Origin: Hyaloperonospora brassicae
Taxonomy: Eukaryota; Oomycota; Peronosporomycetes; Peronosporales; Peronosporaceae
Assembly (NCBI GenBank): GCA_947650285.1
Contig: CANTFL010001342.1
Span: forward strand, 640,456 to 704,455
Reading direction: 5' to 3'
DNA length: 64,000 bases
The number at the start of each line of letters is the position of its first letter. Within the stretch, counting starts at the first letter, position 1. Positions 33,400 through 45,439 of the stretch are shown one piece after another. Position numbers and translations under genes: made by a program. The notes under the pieces were generated by a model, which was not told where the DNA came from, made no database searches, and saw nothing but the letters and a program-made list of their open reading frames with translations.

Positions 33400-34879
33400 C
33401 CTCGTTGACGCGGGTCTATTGCTTGACCTTGTGTGGTGTGCTCGACAGTCTTCGGCAAAAAGCAGAATGAAAGTTTGCGACCGCAGTGCTCGAGCATCAA
33501 GAAAGCCACACGCTCGGTCGGGATCGGGCGACAGGATGAGTAGAATCGTCAGGTTGAGTGCTTTGTGTGGACATCTGGACCACAGCGCTCCTGCCCACAT
33601 CTTTCGATCACTTAGCATTGTGTCGTATCCCATGTTGTGCGACCATGACAGGCAGCCTCGTCGTACCTCAAGAAGCCTGTTTCGACCGTTGCCTGAACGG
33701 GACGCTCTCCACACGTTTGCGCACATGTCGAACACGATCTGACGCAGCTGGAGGGGAGCAGCTGGTACTGTCCACTGTGGGACGGCACCGGTGTCAGACG
33801 TCACGAACGTCCGTTTGTACATGAGCATGTAGAGAGAGGGATTTCGTCGAAACCATGCGGACCTGTCGTCGATGGAGTCGATAGAACTCTGATGACGGCG
33901 GCGTTCTTCATCTGAAAACAGACCGACAGTGGCCTCGAAGTACTGCAATGCACATGACATTCGGATCGCCTGGTACGGGTATTCGGACATCGCTTTCGGT
34001 CGCAGCCATCTTTTGGCCTGGCAGCTACCGTCGCTCTGCAAAGCCGCGAAAAGCATTGATGAAAAAGACGCTCGATAGCGCGTCCTTGATTCTGCCTCAT
34101 AAGAACGGATAGGTAACGGACATGGACCATGCGAAGGTCCCTGCTCTACCTCTTGTCTTTCGATCGACCTCCTTCCTCAACAAACGAAACACCGGCATAT
34201 GGACAGGCGACAACGACGTCGTCGTATGTACGTCTCAAACCGATTAGTCGCGGCTCTCGTCAATCGCGTGTACAACGTGGCAACAGTTGGCGTCAGCAAC
34301 TGACGACGCACGAACGTTAGGACCGAGGTCTTGAACTCTGCTCCTCCGTCGAGTTTCAGATCGATAGTGTGCGCCATCTGCATTACATAGCCATTGCTCG
34401 TGTCGCAAAGCCGTCAGACGCAAACACACTTTTGACACCCGTAGTTTCCAGTGGTGTCCATCGAATGTCTTTATTGCAAGGCTGCTACAGGCCCTTCTTC
34501 TCTCCTCACCCTTTGCCGTTTCTTCCTCGTTTTCATGGATGCCCTTTTTGTAGAGAGCATATGGAATAAACAGTTTGCAGTGGAACACAGCATGTATTCG
34601 CAAGTTCTGCAAAAGCCACGTCCTCATAACTGTCGTAGGAGCAACCATCGAGCCACGTCATCCGGTCGTGCAGATGTCGAACTGACCTTGCATTGGTGAC
34701 TCGAAACATCTGCACACGACACTTTCGTCACATTTCGCTTTGTTGCACCTTGTACTCCTCCTCTTCGTGCATCGCTCTAGTATGAGCAATGACTTCGATT
34801 ACGAAGAAGCTGCCACTACATTTGAAGGCGGCGAGCATCATCACTCGAGTCGCATACAGCAAACGAGCAGCATATGCGT

Positions 34880-35240
34880 GATTTCGGCTGGAGGAATTAT
34901 ATATGCCTACAACTGCCAGTACGACGAGGGCAGCAATAACTAGACTCGTCCCTGACGAAGCCATGCCGCACTTGCTGGGTCGTTGGATCTGCCACCAGCT
35001 CATCCACATCAGAGACTCATCGGTCTGCAGAATCGACACTCCATTCTTTGACTCATCGCGAGCCAGCACCTCTCCTGCCCTGACGTTCTGACCATCAGGT
35101 CTCGGTTCGCCTTCCACGTGTTAAAGTTGGTCATCTCAGTCTGCACTTGTAGCTACACACGTGTCAACACACAGGTTGGCTACACAGCTAATGTCGTGCG
35201 CTTGTAGCCAGCGCTTCCCAGCTCCAATAAGAGACATCTG
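34880..35240 (-). pseudogene. Expansin-like gene 3' remnant (stalk and membrane anchor)
   Basis: A minus-strand frame reads VRAGEVLARDES, NGVSILQTDES and then SGTSLVIAALVVLAVVGIY. These match the stalk and membrane helix of the expansin-like genes at 57-62 kb (GAGKVIAADELSSEVSILQSSED and VLVSFAVLAVVGG in gene 1; SGTSLVIVILVGLVAVG in gene 2). The N-terminal barrel domain is missing, there is no ATG and the cytosolic tail is lost. It is a dead fragment of that family carried in unit A; unit B has a more decayed equivalent. Confidence 0.65.
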
Positions 35241-37392
35241 TGTCATGCTTATCCGATGTGGCGTAAAAGCGTCGTATTCATTGGGTAGCTGCTTTTCGAG
35301 CAACTTGCTCGACAGACCCTGACACTTCACGGAGTAAGTGCTTCGCGCGACCGGCTACCGCGCGAAATTTCTCAAGAGTGGAGGGTATCTTCGCGTCGCC
35401 CAGTCACGCCCACATTGATTGCATAGTGGATGATGGGGATATGGAAGACCGTCACTGCTGCGCTAGTGTCAGGTATTGTCCCGAATATAGCGCCATAACT
35501 TGCTGTATGAGGAAGACGCGAGAAACCGTGTAGGTGTCTTGATGTAGCATCTGGGAAGCCTATGCGATGGATCTAGGAAGCCTACGCGATGGAGGTTGGA
35601 GTGCGCACGCGGGAAAGCAATAATGGAGGGCTGCAGCTTTTTACATGAAGCCACGAAAGGAGAAGAAGCGTGCTAAGCTGAAGTGTAGACATATTTTCGA
35701 GCTGAAAGGGAAGTCAGGTAAGAAGCCAATTGTGTGAGCGCGTGCGATGAAAACGCTACGCAACAAGACGCATTGTCCAGCTCTCGACCGCATCCGGTTA
35801 TCGTGGCGAATTCTATTAAAGGACGTTTATTAGGTGGAAATTGGAATAATAAAAAATTTTTAATTTCTATTTTAGGTTTAATTTTTCCAATGATACCTTC
35901 GAATTTAATGGCTACAGGCGAGGCCACATCGCGCCGATTGACGTCAACAAATCTAGGAGCAAGTCACTGGATGTATAAAGTACGTGCTATGACTGTCTAT
36001 GGTGACGTCACATTGACCAATGACTCCTCATCATTTGTTGGTAGAATCGTTTTGCTTACAAACAACCTAAGTCCATCAGCTTCCTGAGATTGGTTGTGGT
36101 ACAGCAGAATGAGTCCAGTTCATCAAAACACGTGCAGCAACCAAGTAATGAGTTTTATAACGTGATGTTTGTGCACCAGTTCGTTACAACGTGAGCAGCG
36201 ATCGAGCCATGTATCGACACATGCATACGACATCTCCATGTAACTATCGTCGCTCAGACTTTGTGGACTACTTTACAGGTCTGACCAAAACTCGAATACT
36301 CAAGACGTATGAATGAGGCTTTGGTGCGAGATGCGCCACGCGAGATCACCGTAGATCGCATAATGCTTATGGGATTCAATATGCGCAATCGAGCACACTG
36401 CTAACTCATGCTGCAGCAAACATGTTGCATCGTTCGGCAACTTTCGAGTAGTACGTCGGGTCGCGCATGAACAAGCTAGTCAATGTTACGGTAGACTATA
36501 TGTATCCGGCGTATCATGTTGCTTTATACTTGCTTGCTGATCTGTTTGCTCACCAGGGTAGATATTGTTGGCTTTATCGTACCTGTTCGGTACAAACGAT
36601 CATTGCGCCATCTCGCATGGTGCCGCGCATCGCAAGATGAAGCTGTCGTTTCATGGGCTCGAAACGAGGCAACAGCCTGGCAGGTACAAAAGATATTGCA
36701 CATGTTTACACACCGATCATGAGAACTCTGCTGGGTCTTGGTTCAGATGATGTGCTGTTCACAAGAGGTTTTGCATCTGGTGATACAAATGGAAAGTATC
36801 ATCAAGATGTGATACAACGATGCTTACCATAGAAAATATGTATTGTACATGCCCACCACGACAGAAAGTATCGACATTTCCGCATCACTCAACGAAGAGC
36901 TCTTATAGGTTGACAGGCCACTCGATTTATCAGTACCATGTGCTATCATCGACTCGACATCTCTTCGTTGCTACCAAGCGAGATTCAATGTATCTACGGG
37001 AACCCGACCGAGACGACGACTGTATTGAGCTGTGTTCAGTTGGCTGGTTGATGCCATCGATGAATGCGTCACTGCTGATCACGGATATCTTGTTAAGCCA
37101 CGTCATGTCGTGAAGCGTAACGAGCCATTCCTTCGATACAAAAAGGTGCGTTTTACCTACTGCGATGCTGGGTGGTGTCTTCTTTATACAGCAAAATAAA
37201 AGCCAGCCATCGATTTGTTCATACGCAGTCAAATACGTTATTCGGACGGGGTGAGCCTGCTTCATAGAATCGACACCAAACAAATGGGTCAACTGAAACA
37301 TTATCTCGATTGGTGATAATTTACAAGACCCACTCTTGCGCGTCAACATATGGGGAGTAATACTATTGTAGATATTCTAGCATCGCTCCATG
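35240..37392. other. AT-rich intergenic region
   Basis: No gene is supported. A possible mitochondrial DNA fragment lies at 35805-35925. Other frames up to about 117 codons (for example 35734-36087, which merely spans that fragment) show no domain. Confidence 0.5.
35805..35925 (+). other. Possible nuclear mitochondrial DNA fragment
   Basis: About 120 bp of sharply AT-rich sequence with organelle-style codon use (TTA for Leu, ATT for Ile, AAT, AAA, TTT). It reads as NSIKGRLLGGNWNNKKFLIS and then a hydrophobic ILGLIFPMIPSNLMATGE. Sequence on both sides returns abruptly to ordinary composition. I cannot name the mitochondrial gene, so the origin is inferred from composition only. Confidence 0.35.
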
Positions 37393-37394
37393 TA

Positions 37395-38043
37395 TTGGTT
37401 GATATAGGCCATTATGTCAGCGAAACTAACCACCAATCACTGCTAGACGCGCGCAACGGGTAGTAAATGGGTAGCCACATTCGGTGTTTGAAGTTTAATA
37501 TGATTTAAGTACGATGGAAAGCGAGTTTATTCAACTTGATTACATTTAATACAATTCTACTCTTTCCTTCCATCCAACGTGTTCGTTGAAGATTAATCCT
37601 TCCTCTGCACATACAGTTACGCGAGCTTTACAGGCTCCTATCCACACTGTGATGTTGTACGTAGCTTGTAATTTGTCAGTACAAGCTTAGCGCGTCCCGT
37701 TTCAATTATCGTATTGATCGACCCGAACTGTAGGGGGTCGCTCTTACCAAATACTGGCAAGCCCTTGTGTTTCATTTCAATGCAAGGGTTCGTGACTTCG
37801 AACGTCACGTACACGTGGGAGTTGGGGAAGCGCGACGGATACAGCATAGAAAAGCGTGATTAGAGTAGGGGGAAAGTAGAACTGTATCTAATATCGCTAA
37901 GACTCCATAATAAACCTTCTTTGTCTTACTTCGACCATATTAATTCACAATCTCCTCTATAGGTTTCTCACCAACCACCTATTGCGCGCGGCTAGCAGCG
38001 ACAGATGATCAACTTGGCTAATATCATAGCCTATATCAACCAA
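37395..38043. mobile_element. Small TA-flanked inverted-repeat element (MITE-like)
   Basis: A 649-bp element whose ends TTGGTTGATATAGGC and its reverse complement at 38029-38043 begin imperfect terminal inverted repeats of roughly 150 bp or more. Both halves contain GCTAG-x-CGCGCGCAA. TA dinucleotides flank both ends (37393-37394 and 38044-38045), as for Tc1/mariner-type transposons. The interior has no transposase; its longest frame is about 69 codons without a known domain. Partial copies occur near 2265-2330, 41705-41997, 47075-47160 and 47393-47700. Confidence 0.72.
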
Positions 38044-38929
38044 TAAGTGGAGCGACCTCAGGTATGACCCTCAAAGGCACTATTCCATCACTATTTCCTT
38101 AGTCAGGAAATATTGACGAATATTATCGATTAAAATGATGCATGCATTGACATAATCAAGATGAATGACATGCAACCGACCCACACCGTTACACGAATTA
38201 TATTGCATCGTTCATACCGATCAATACTGTCTGACATAACCTAGATTACGATGAGCCGTCCAGCTGGACCCTACGTTTCGCTATCAAGTTGCAGCCACAG
38301 TCGACCATGATGCTTATCAGCTGGGACAAAAGGAAATGGTGTGTCAGCGCAAGCATAATTTGGTCCATCGTAACATAGCACAACTGTAGAAGTCTTGCGT
38401 ACGCCTCCCATAATTGTCAAGTGCATACCCGCACGTGTTCAGTAGCGCGTGCAATCGAATCGATACCCTCCCCCATCTCATTCGATGCATCAATGTGCAG
38501 CTACTGAACTGCAACCGCTTTTGATGACTCGCTTAGTGATCGAGATGGGCACGTGCTCCTGTAAACGCTTAACGTACAGCACTACTGTTTTTGTCACCGT
38601 CAACGATACTAGAAAGCATTGTCCAGAATATTAATCAAGCATTACCGGGCATTCTAACACGATCTGAACTCGCTTGCGCACGAACAATACATGACCTATA
38701 GGACGATCCTGCCCACTTACCTGTTGATTAATAAGTGTACCATTCAAGGATGTCGCATGGCGTATTTAGCGTATCTGTCGACATTACTCACTAGTATTTT
38801 CTCAAACGCTTTTCGATTTTCTACAAGGAATCCATAGGGTCGGTCAGATTGATACGAAGTACTTGTGTAAGAGGAGATTACGGGCAAAAGTTTTGTTCGT
38901 AAGCAAAGCAGTCGAATACAGCTTTTGTA

Positions 38930-39135
38930 GGTGTCACACGTGCATTTGGACGACTCGCGACTTTGGAAGGAGACGGACGGAATCGAGGCAGCATCAACTT
39001 GATTTCTTGTTCCAGTTGTGCACCACGCACTTCAATAAGCAGACAATTATGCATGTATTGACCGTACCGAACGCTTTACAGACAGCATATGCATGCCTAC
39101 TTTGGATTGCATGACTCACATGCGATCCGAAGTAG

Positions 39136-39174
<39 letters not shown>

Positions 39175-39450
39175 AAAGTCCCCGCTCGAAGCCTACCGAA
39201 GTGCTCTGTCGCATAGTACAGCTACATTTACAGCACATGCAGTACAACCGACTTGTATCGGTACTTTTCTCAGTTAAGACAACACCTCTTTCGGTCTATG
39301 CTGATCTGTCGTGCTGCACCCGTACTGAAAAAGAGGCTCGGCTCGCATATTTCCTCCTTTGTTTCATGAGCGGCGCTGTCGCTGTACAAGTACCTCATCC
39401 AACACGGCACAGGAAGGTGCTAGAAGTGTTTGCGGGTGAAATATAAAGAC
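38930..39450 (+). repeat. Dispersed repeat, copy 1
   Basis: Resembles 45440-45790. The shared reading is DFL-x-x-L-x-TT-x-F-x-x-QT followed by VP and AL. The similarity is visible at protein level as well as DNA, so it may come from a decayed transposon gene. I do not recognise the family. Confidence 0.45.
39136..39174. repeat. (GTA)n microsatellite
   Basis: About 13 near-perfect GTA units, seen directly. One frame reads it as a serine run, but no gene is supported around it. Confidence 0.95.
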
Positions 39451-41704
39451 AATGTCTATGATCGCCACCTTTTACTAGGATATGTTCGTATCGCCTTTCG
39501 AAGACAACGAAAGAAAGAAAGATCGAGAAGCCAGGTCTAGCACTCGTTGTTTTATATGAGGCATTTAGTCGATAGAAGTGAACTAAGCTGTAGGTGTTCA
39601 TATACCTATTCCGAATGGCCGGGGTTGCAGATGCTGGGTTGTTTGTGAGATGCACTAGAAACAGTTGTTCCGTTGTTGTTGTGTAATGAGGCAACTCGTA
39701 CATGTTGCTGATGCGGAAAAGAAGAGTAACAGTAAAGATGAGCGATGGCTGCTCTCGCGTGTGCGTCAACAACAGAACTCATAACAACAACAATTGTATC
39801 AACAATGTGATCGACGAGACGGAGTTACGAGATGAAGGAGCGTACATGCTATCTTCCTGTGCCACCAGAGTGCCTGTTGACGACTTAGTTAGTATGCCAA
39901 TGTTTATCAACTTTCTGTTACGGAGGCGCTGTGCATGCCGGTGTCTCCGTGTCGATGCAATACCTTGTTTGACGATAGGTGTCTGAAAACGTTTTGGTAC
40001 GTATTAACTTCCATCCACAGGATCTCAGGTCGGCCTTGGCGTATTTCGTACATGCTAGCTCATACCACAACGAATTTGTTGCACCTTGACAAAAAGAAGT
40101 GCTTGCCGCGAAAAGAATTCATGTCCGCTGCACGCACTGCCGTTTTACCGAAGCTATCGCCCGAAAAAGAAGAGTTGCGCAACATATCCGGGAATACATA
40201 AACGTGCATCCTGTTGCGATAAGCAAAAATTACATCAACCGAACGGCGTACCCTTACCTGCTGCTGCATCATCTGGGAGGTTGTTGAGCAGTCGACCTTG
40301 AAGAGGAAGTACGCCCATCGCGAGAACTCTCTGCAAAGCGCCTCTTCGAGAGATGTCTTTCACCACTTCACGTCAGTGCGAATCCAAGTATGTCTACCGG
40401 CAGCGGCCTACCCCCTTTCTGACTGTTTGCGCTCGTACGGACCCTTCTGGTACGGCTACACCTGCTGGTGTTGTATGGACGGACGTGCGACGCCTTCGCC
40501 GATCTCGCGTGTCGAGCACAGTGACTTTGGCTCTGTTTGTCATTTCCCTTAGAATGCAGATGTTAGCGTGCACTTGGAGCCAGATCGGTAGAAGTGAACG
40601 TAAGATATATTCCGTGTTAACTACCCTCGTTTGTCAGCACTACGACATGCTCCTTTAACATCACTACAACTGGACCGCGTCAAGTTGCATATAGCATTCT
40701 CATCCCCCCGTCCCGCGTGCCAACTTGTCATGCGACGCCCGTCTCTCTCCGTTCCATCAATCACCTCCTCACGTGGCGTCCGTACTTTCTAGTCCCATCT
40801 GTCAAGATGTCGCTCAACAGCCCAGCAGGTGAGATCAGAATTTACCTCTGAAAGGTCTTGAGCTGAACTTCAGAACCTTCGTGGCCTGTCAGAAACAATA
40901 TAGTACAGCAGTCACCAGATTCTAATCCACTCACGAACGTGTGTATGACGTACAGACTCTCGCGGAGCCGCAATCAGTGACTTAGCGAAAGAGTGGCACC
41001 AACTATGTACAGTAGAACATCTATTAGCTCATACAATCGGGCGAATAAAACATTATTAGGTAGCACCGGATATTAGGTAGGAGGGGCTGGGTTGTCACGT
41101 GGTCTACCTCTCTTGCCCAACGTTGGACCGAAAACGTTTAATAACTACAAGGGGTTAGTAGCTAAAAAGGGATTATCTAAGAGGGGTTCTACTGTAGTCG
41201 CAAATATCGAAAACAGGCTCGGCTACATCGCACCTAACAGGACCTGTGCCATGGACTGGCGTGACTAAGAGACACACACAAACGAAGAGCAGATACATTT
41301 ACTTCATTACTCATCGTCAGCACACCCACTCACATCTTCAACTTTCGAGACTGCGATGCATGGACTTTATACAGGTGTGTAGTGTACGGGATTCTTGGTT
41401 CGGGTACTTTATGGCGCGAATATCAAAATCAGTACAGCGGACAGGGTATCGCTATACAAAAGATCATGCTTCAGTCAGGAACGGATAACAACTTCACAGA
41501 AGGCAGAAGTGGCCTGACATTGATGTCCGTTCATCGAGGGATCAAGGAGAATTCAATTCAGTATCCGGGGCCATTGAAACGGCACGCATTTAAGTTAACT
41601 TCTGTTTGAAACGCATGCTATTCTACCAGTATTGAAAAGATGCGTGGAATCAAGAATACGAGGTGGAAGTAGGTTTGGAGGACCTCGCACGCATCCATCT
41701 CTTA

Positions 41705-41997
41705 CTAGCTTGCTGATAAGCCCTTGTATTTAGTGCAATATAAGAGTCTGTGCTGTCGGGTGTAACGTACAAACTGGCGCTGGAGGAAAGCGACATAGTC
41801 GAGCAAAGGATGCTCCGAGTTGAAAGAATGTCGAGCTTTATTTAATATAGTTTTGTTTCTTTGAACGAAATCTCCTTGATCTTACGCCAACTATATTAAA
41901 CTACAAACTTTTACGCATTTTTTCGCTCACCACCCATCGTACGCGCCTATCTGCGATTACTAATAAATTTGGTTGGTATCATGGCCTATAGCAACTA
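41705..41997. mobile_element. Truncated copy of the MITE-like element
   Basis: The interior (CCTTGTATTTAGTGCAATATAAG, like CCTTGTGTTTCATTTCAATGCAAG at 37763) and the right inverted repeat (TCGCTCACCACCCATCGTACGCGC...GGCCTATAGCAACTA) match 37760-38043. The left half is missing. Confidence 0.6.
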
Positions 41998-42316
41998 AAA
42001 GGTGAGGTGGTCGTATAATATTCCCTCGAAGGCAATATTCCTTCAGCTTTTTCTTATCCAGATGGTATTGATTATTTCTATCAACGTTTACATCTATTTT
42101 GTCGTTGTAGCCGGTTCTTCAGTGTTTCTGATGACCTAATACTGCCCTCTTCGGCTACGGCCTTCACATTCCCTGACCGGTCGTGGTTGTTGTCCCACAC
42201 GCGACGGGTGTTTCTGATGTTGGCGATACCGGATATTCTAGGTCCCAGCCAGCTAGTCCGGGCGCCCCGCGATTCTGTTGTGGGGGCATGCTTCTTCGAT
42301 AAGCCTAATTAATATT

Positions 42317-45230
42317 ATGTATCGAATAAAAATCAAATTGAAATATTTAGTATCCATGACATGTAATGGGCTGGCTTCGTTACATCATCTACATACAGAG
42401 CCGATAGCGCTGCCTACTATCAACCCCGGTGCAACGTTTTATTATAAATGCAATTCACCGCCAATCATGACAAATGTATCATGAGTATCAAATGCACCGT
42501 ACGTCGCTCGATGCTTGGTACATTTCTGGATGATTTGATGTTGTCCAGCGCAAGGAAACATACTGCTGACATCTTGTCCAGACGGACAGGCCACGTGCGT
42601 TCCAAGCACAGATAAGATACTGGTAGTATGAGCTGCTTGGGTAAACAGAGCAACACATACATCAGCATCCCTATGTTCTTGCCTCGAACTACGGCCATCC
42701 TTTTCCAGTCATCGCTATCGAGTGCATTCGTAGATTTTCTTTGTACAATCTGATCAACGTGTTCGATCATCGTTTTGTACCGCATCAGCAGCGGATATAT
42801 AATGGATAGTAGATGTGTCCTCTGGAATTAGACCGGTAGAAGGGCGCAATCAAGTAGGACAGCATCCATGGCTGTAGTTTCTTCACCTCACATCATTAGT
42901 CGTCTTGACAGAAATGACTAAGGATAAGGCGTTTCGTGTTTGAGTGGGACCGGTAGTCGGCGACTGTTCTGCCCAGTTTGTATGGACTGTGCGTCACAGA
43001 CAAGGCCAAAGTAAGTACGCATTTGACAAACGTCACCACTTTTTGGCGATCGTTCAATGCACAACGCAGTCTGTCAGTAGCGCGTCAAATTATAGGTGGC
43101 ACACAGGATTTGCAACTCTTTCGACTACACAATGACTCAGTGCTTGCGAATGAGTGGGTCTTTGCATCGTTGTAGGATCCTAAGAGAACAAAGAGTACCA
43201 ACGATAAGGAGCGGGCCACAGCAACTGCTGAGCGACTCGATTCGGCGACCCTGAATCGCACAAACTTACTAGGAGCTTCGTCATACGCGTCGCACAGTCG
43301 TATCTGATAATAGGTCGCTGGCGGAAGATGCTGCCCGACAGGTCGGAGGCGACTACTTGCGTTAAAGATGCGGCACAAACACAACAAGACGCAACAGATG
43401 ACAAGACAGTTTAGCAAACAATGGACACTTCTTTGTATTACATCTATTTTACGTCAACTGATGCCATCGTCGGTTGCCAATGGACTCGCACAGCACCACA
43501 AGCTCGCCGAGAACCCCATGTCTTCGTCATTTTCGAATGGTGTGATAGAGGGCTGATCATGCCATCTCCCTGACCGCTGGCTACTCCCCAGGCGAAACTC
43601 AAGGGTTAGGACATTCGTCATACGCGCTCGCAGAGCAGCAATTGCTGGCGCAATCCGTGTAGTCTTTTCCGGGATTGGATGTTTTCTGGCAGTATTTTTC
43701 CACTTTCCGAACATACGCAGGATCCTCTTCGGGAGGGCAAGCACCATTCGCGTGGCAGCCCGTCAAGCGACAGCTTTCCGCGCAGCAGACTGCGTGTTCA
43801 CCCCCGTCGCTACTGGCAGCAACACAATCAGACGAATACTTATAAACGAAATACGAGTCGATGCCAAAGCATATGGTTCTTTCACCGCAAACGCCGATGT
43901 CAAGTTGGCTCCGCACAGGATCGAAGGCAGCAGCAGCGATGAAGATGGACAGGATGACCTTCATCCTCGTTGGCGCGGGTCTATTGCTCGACGTGGTGTG
44001 GTGTACTTGACAGTCTTCGGCAAAAAGCAGAATGAAAGTTTGCGACCGCAGTGCTCGAGCATCAAGAAAGCCATACGCTCGGTCGGGATCGGGCGACAGG
44101 ATGAGTAGAATCGTCAGGTTGAGTGCTTTGTGTGGACACCTGGACCACAGCGCTCCTGCCCACGTCTTTCGATCACTTAGCATTGTGTCGTATCCCATGT
44201 TGTGCGACCAGGACAGGCAGCCTCGTCGTACCTCAAGAAGCCTGTTTCGACCGTTGCCTGAACGGGACGCTCTCCACACGTTTGCGCACATGTCGAACAC
44301 GATCTGACGCAGCTGGAGGGGAGCAGCTGATACTGTCCACCGTGGGACGGCACCGGTCATCTTTTGGCCTGGCAGCTACCGTCGCTCTGCAAAGCCACGC
44401 AAAGCATTGATGAAAAAGACGCTCGATAGCGCGTCCTTGATTCTGCCTCATAAGAACGGATAGGTAACGGACATGGACCATGCGAAGGTCCCTGCTCTAC
44501 CTCTTGTCTTTCGATCGACCTCCTTCCTCAACAAACGAAACACCGGAATATGGACAGGCGACAACGACGTCGTCGTATGTACGTCTCAAACCGATTAGTC
44601 GCGGCTCTCGTCAATCGCGTGTACAACGTGGCAACAGCTGGCGTCAGCAACTGACGACGCACGAACGTTAGGACCGAGGTCTTGAACTCTGCTCCTCCGT
44701 CGAGTTTCAGATCGATAGTGTGCGCCATCTGCATTACATAGCCATTGCTCGTGTCGCAAAGCCGTCAGACGCAAACACACTTTTGACACCCGTAGTTTCC
44801 AGTGGTGTCCATCGAATGTCTTTATTGCAAGGCTGCTACAGGATCTTCTGCTACAGTACATTATGCTACAGGACCTTCTCGCCTCGCCCCTTCGTCGTTT
44901 CTTTCTCTTTTGATTGATCCAATTGGTATAGAGAGAACCACCTGCACAGCAAACGAATTGCGGCGCAACACAGCATGTCTTCCCGATTGTTGTTATCCGC
45001 GTCTATAAAACTGCTGTAGGAGAAACCATGTAGTCACGTTCCTCGACTCGTGGGAATTTCGTAAACAAGCCTTGCAGTGGTGATTCGGAATGTTCGGACA
45101 CGACACGGTTGTGACACTCCTCTTCTACGACCACAGACTCCTCTCCTTGCGTCGCTCCGATATGAGGAACGTCTTCTCTGACAAAAGCTGCCACTGTGCT
45201 GGCACATGCGTTCAACTTGAAATGCTTCTA
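42317..45230 (-). repeat. Repeat unit B
   Basis: Uninterrupted counterpart of unit A, and the reference that reveals the LINE insertion site in A. It is nearly identical to A over about 2.3 kb (42543-44845) except at the SCR gene and two deletions (214 bp at 44357/44358 and 12 bp near 43543). A short triplicated CTACAGGA-C-TTCT motif near 44836-44880 marks the start of weaker similarity. It carries SCR-B. Confidence 0.85.
43599..43964 (-). CDS. Small cysteine-rich secreted protein SCR-B (two modules, full length)
   Basis: A 121-residue secreted protein with a signal peptide (MKVILSIFIAAAAFDPV, cleavage near RSQ). The mature part has 13 cysteines in two related modules. Module 1 has GVCGERTIC, DSYFVYKYSSDC and AVCCAESC. 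Module 2 has TGCHANGAC, AYVRKVEKYC, KDYTDC, SNCC and a final DECP. Each follows the plan C-x5-C, a D/A-x-YV or FV helix, C, then CC-x2-C or C-x3-CC. Module 2 aligns with the whole mature SCR-C. The last cysteine lost in A is kept here. The start is the ATG at 43964. Neighbouring DNA is almost identical to unit A while this mature region is not, a pattern expected for host-exposed effectors. A PcF/SCR relationship is plausible but unproven. Confidence 0.75.
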   Translation of the reverse strand: MKVILSIFIAAAAFDPVRSQLDIGVCGERTICFGIDSYFVYKYSSDCVAASSDGGEHAVCCAESCRLTGCHANGACPPEEDPAYVRKVEKYCQKTSNPGKDYTDCASNCCSASAYDECPNP

Positions 45231-45439
45231 TCTTGCTCAGCGGGTTTTCTACGATAGGCACGGATCGTTTTAGGTCCATGTCATTTGATCAAGCAAATCT
45301 ACTTTCAGATATGGTAATCAAGCTATTGAGTATTGTGGGAGAGAAATGTACGGGTGAACTCCAAAAATCGTAAGCATAGTATCTGATACATCGTCTGCAG
45401 GTTTGGGACGAGATTTGATGACGCGAGTGCTTGTAAATG

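Larger units (their letters stand above)
31975..35240 (-). repeat. Repeat unit A, main part
   Basis: It is colinear with unit B at 42543-45230. From 31980 to about 34485 the two are nearly identical apart from the SCR gene, a 214-bp stretch at 33793-34006 missing in B, and a 12-bp stretch near 32978-32990. Beyond 34485 similarity is weaker but continues past 35000. It carries SCR-A and an expansin-like 3' remnant. Confidence 0.85.
38046..41704. other. Intergenic region with dispersed repeat pieces
   Basis: No supported gene. 38930-39450 is similar to 45440-45790. A (GTA)n run lies at 39136-39174. Frames near 40099-40287 (VRCTHCRFTEAIARKRR) look protein-like but have no identifiable domain or intact extent. 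Confidence 0.45.

Noticed and set aside
33070..34056. 328-codon frame as one large protein including SCR-A
   Set aside because: The signal peptide starts at residue 220 of this frame. Unit B lacks part of the upstream section, so the ATG at 33399 is the sensible start.
35734..36087. 117-codon frame as a membrane protein gene
   Set aside because: Only the central 40 codons look coding and have mitochondrial-type codon use; the ends are ordinary intergenic sequence.
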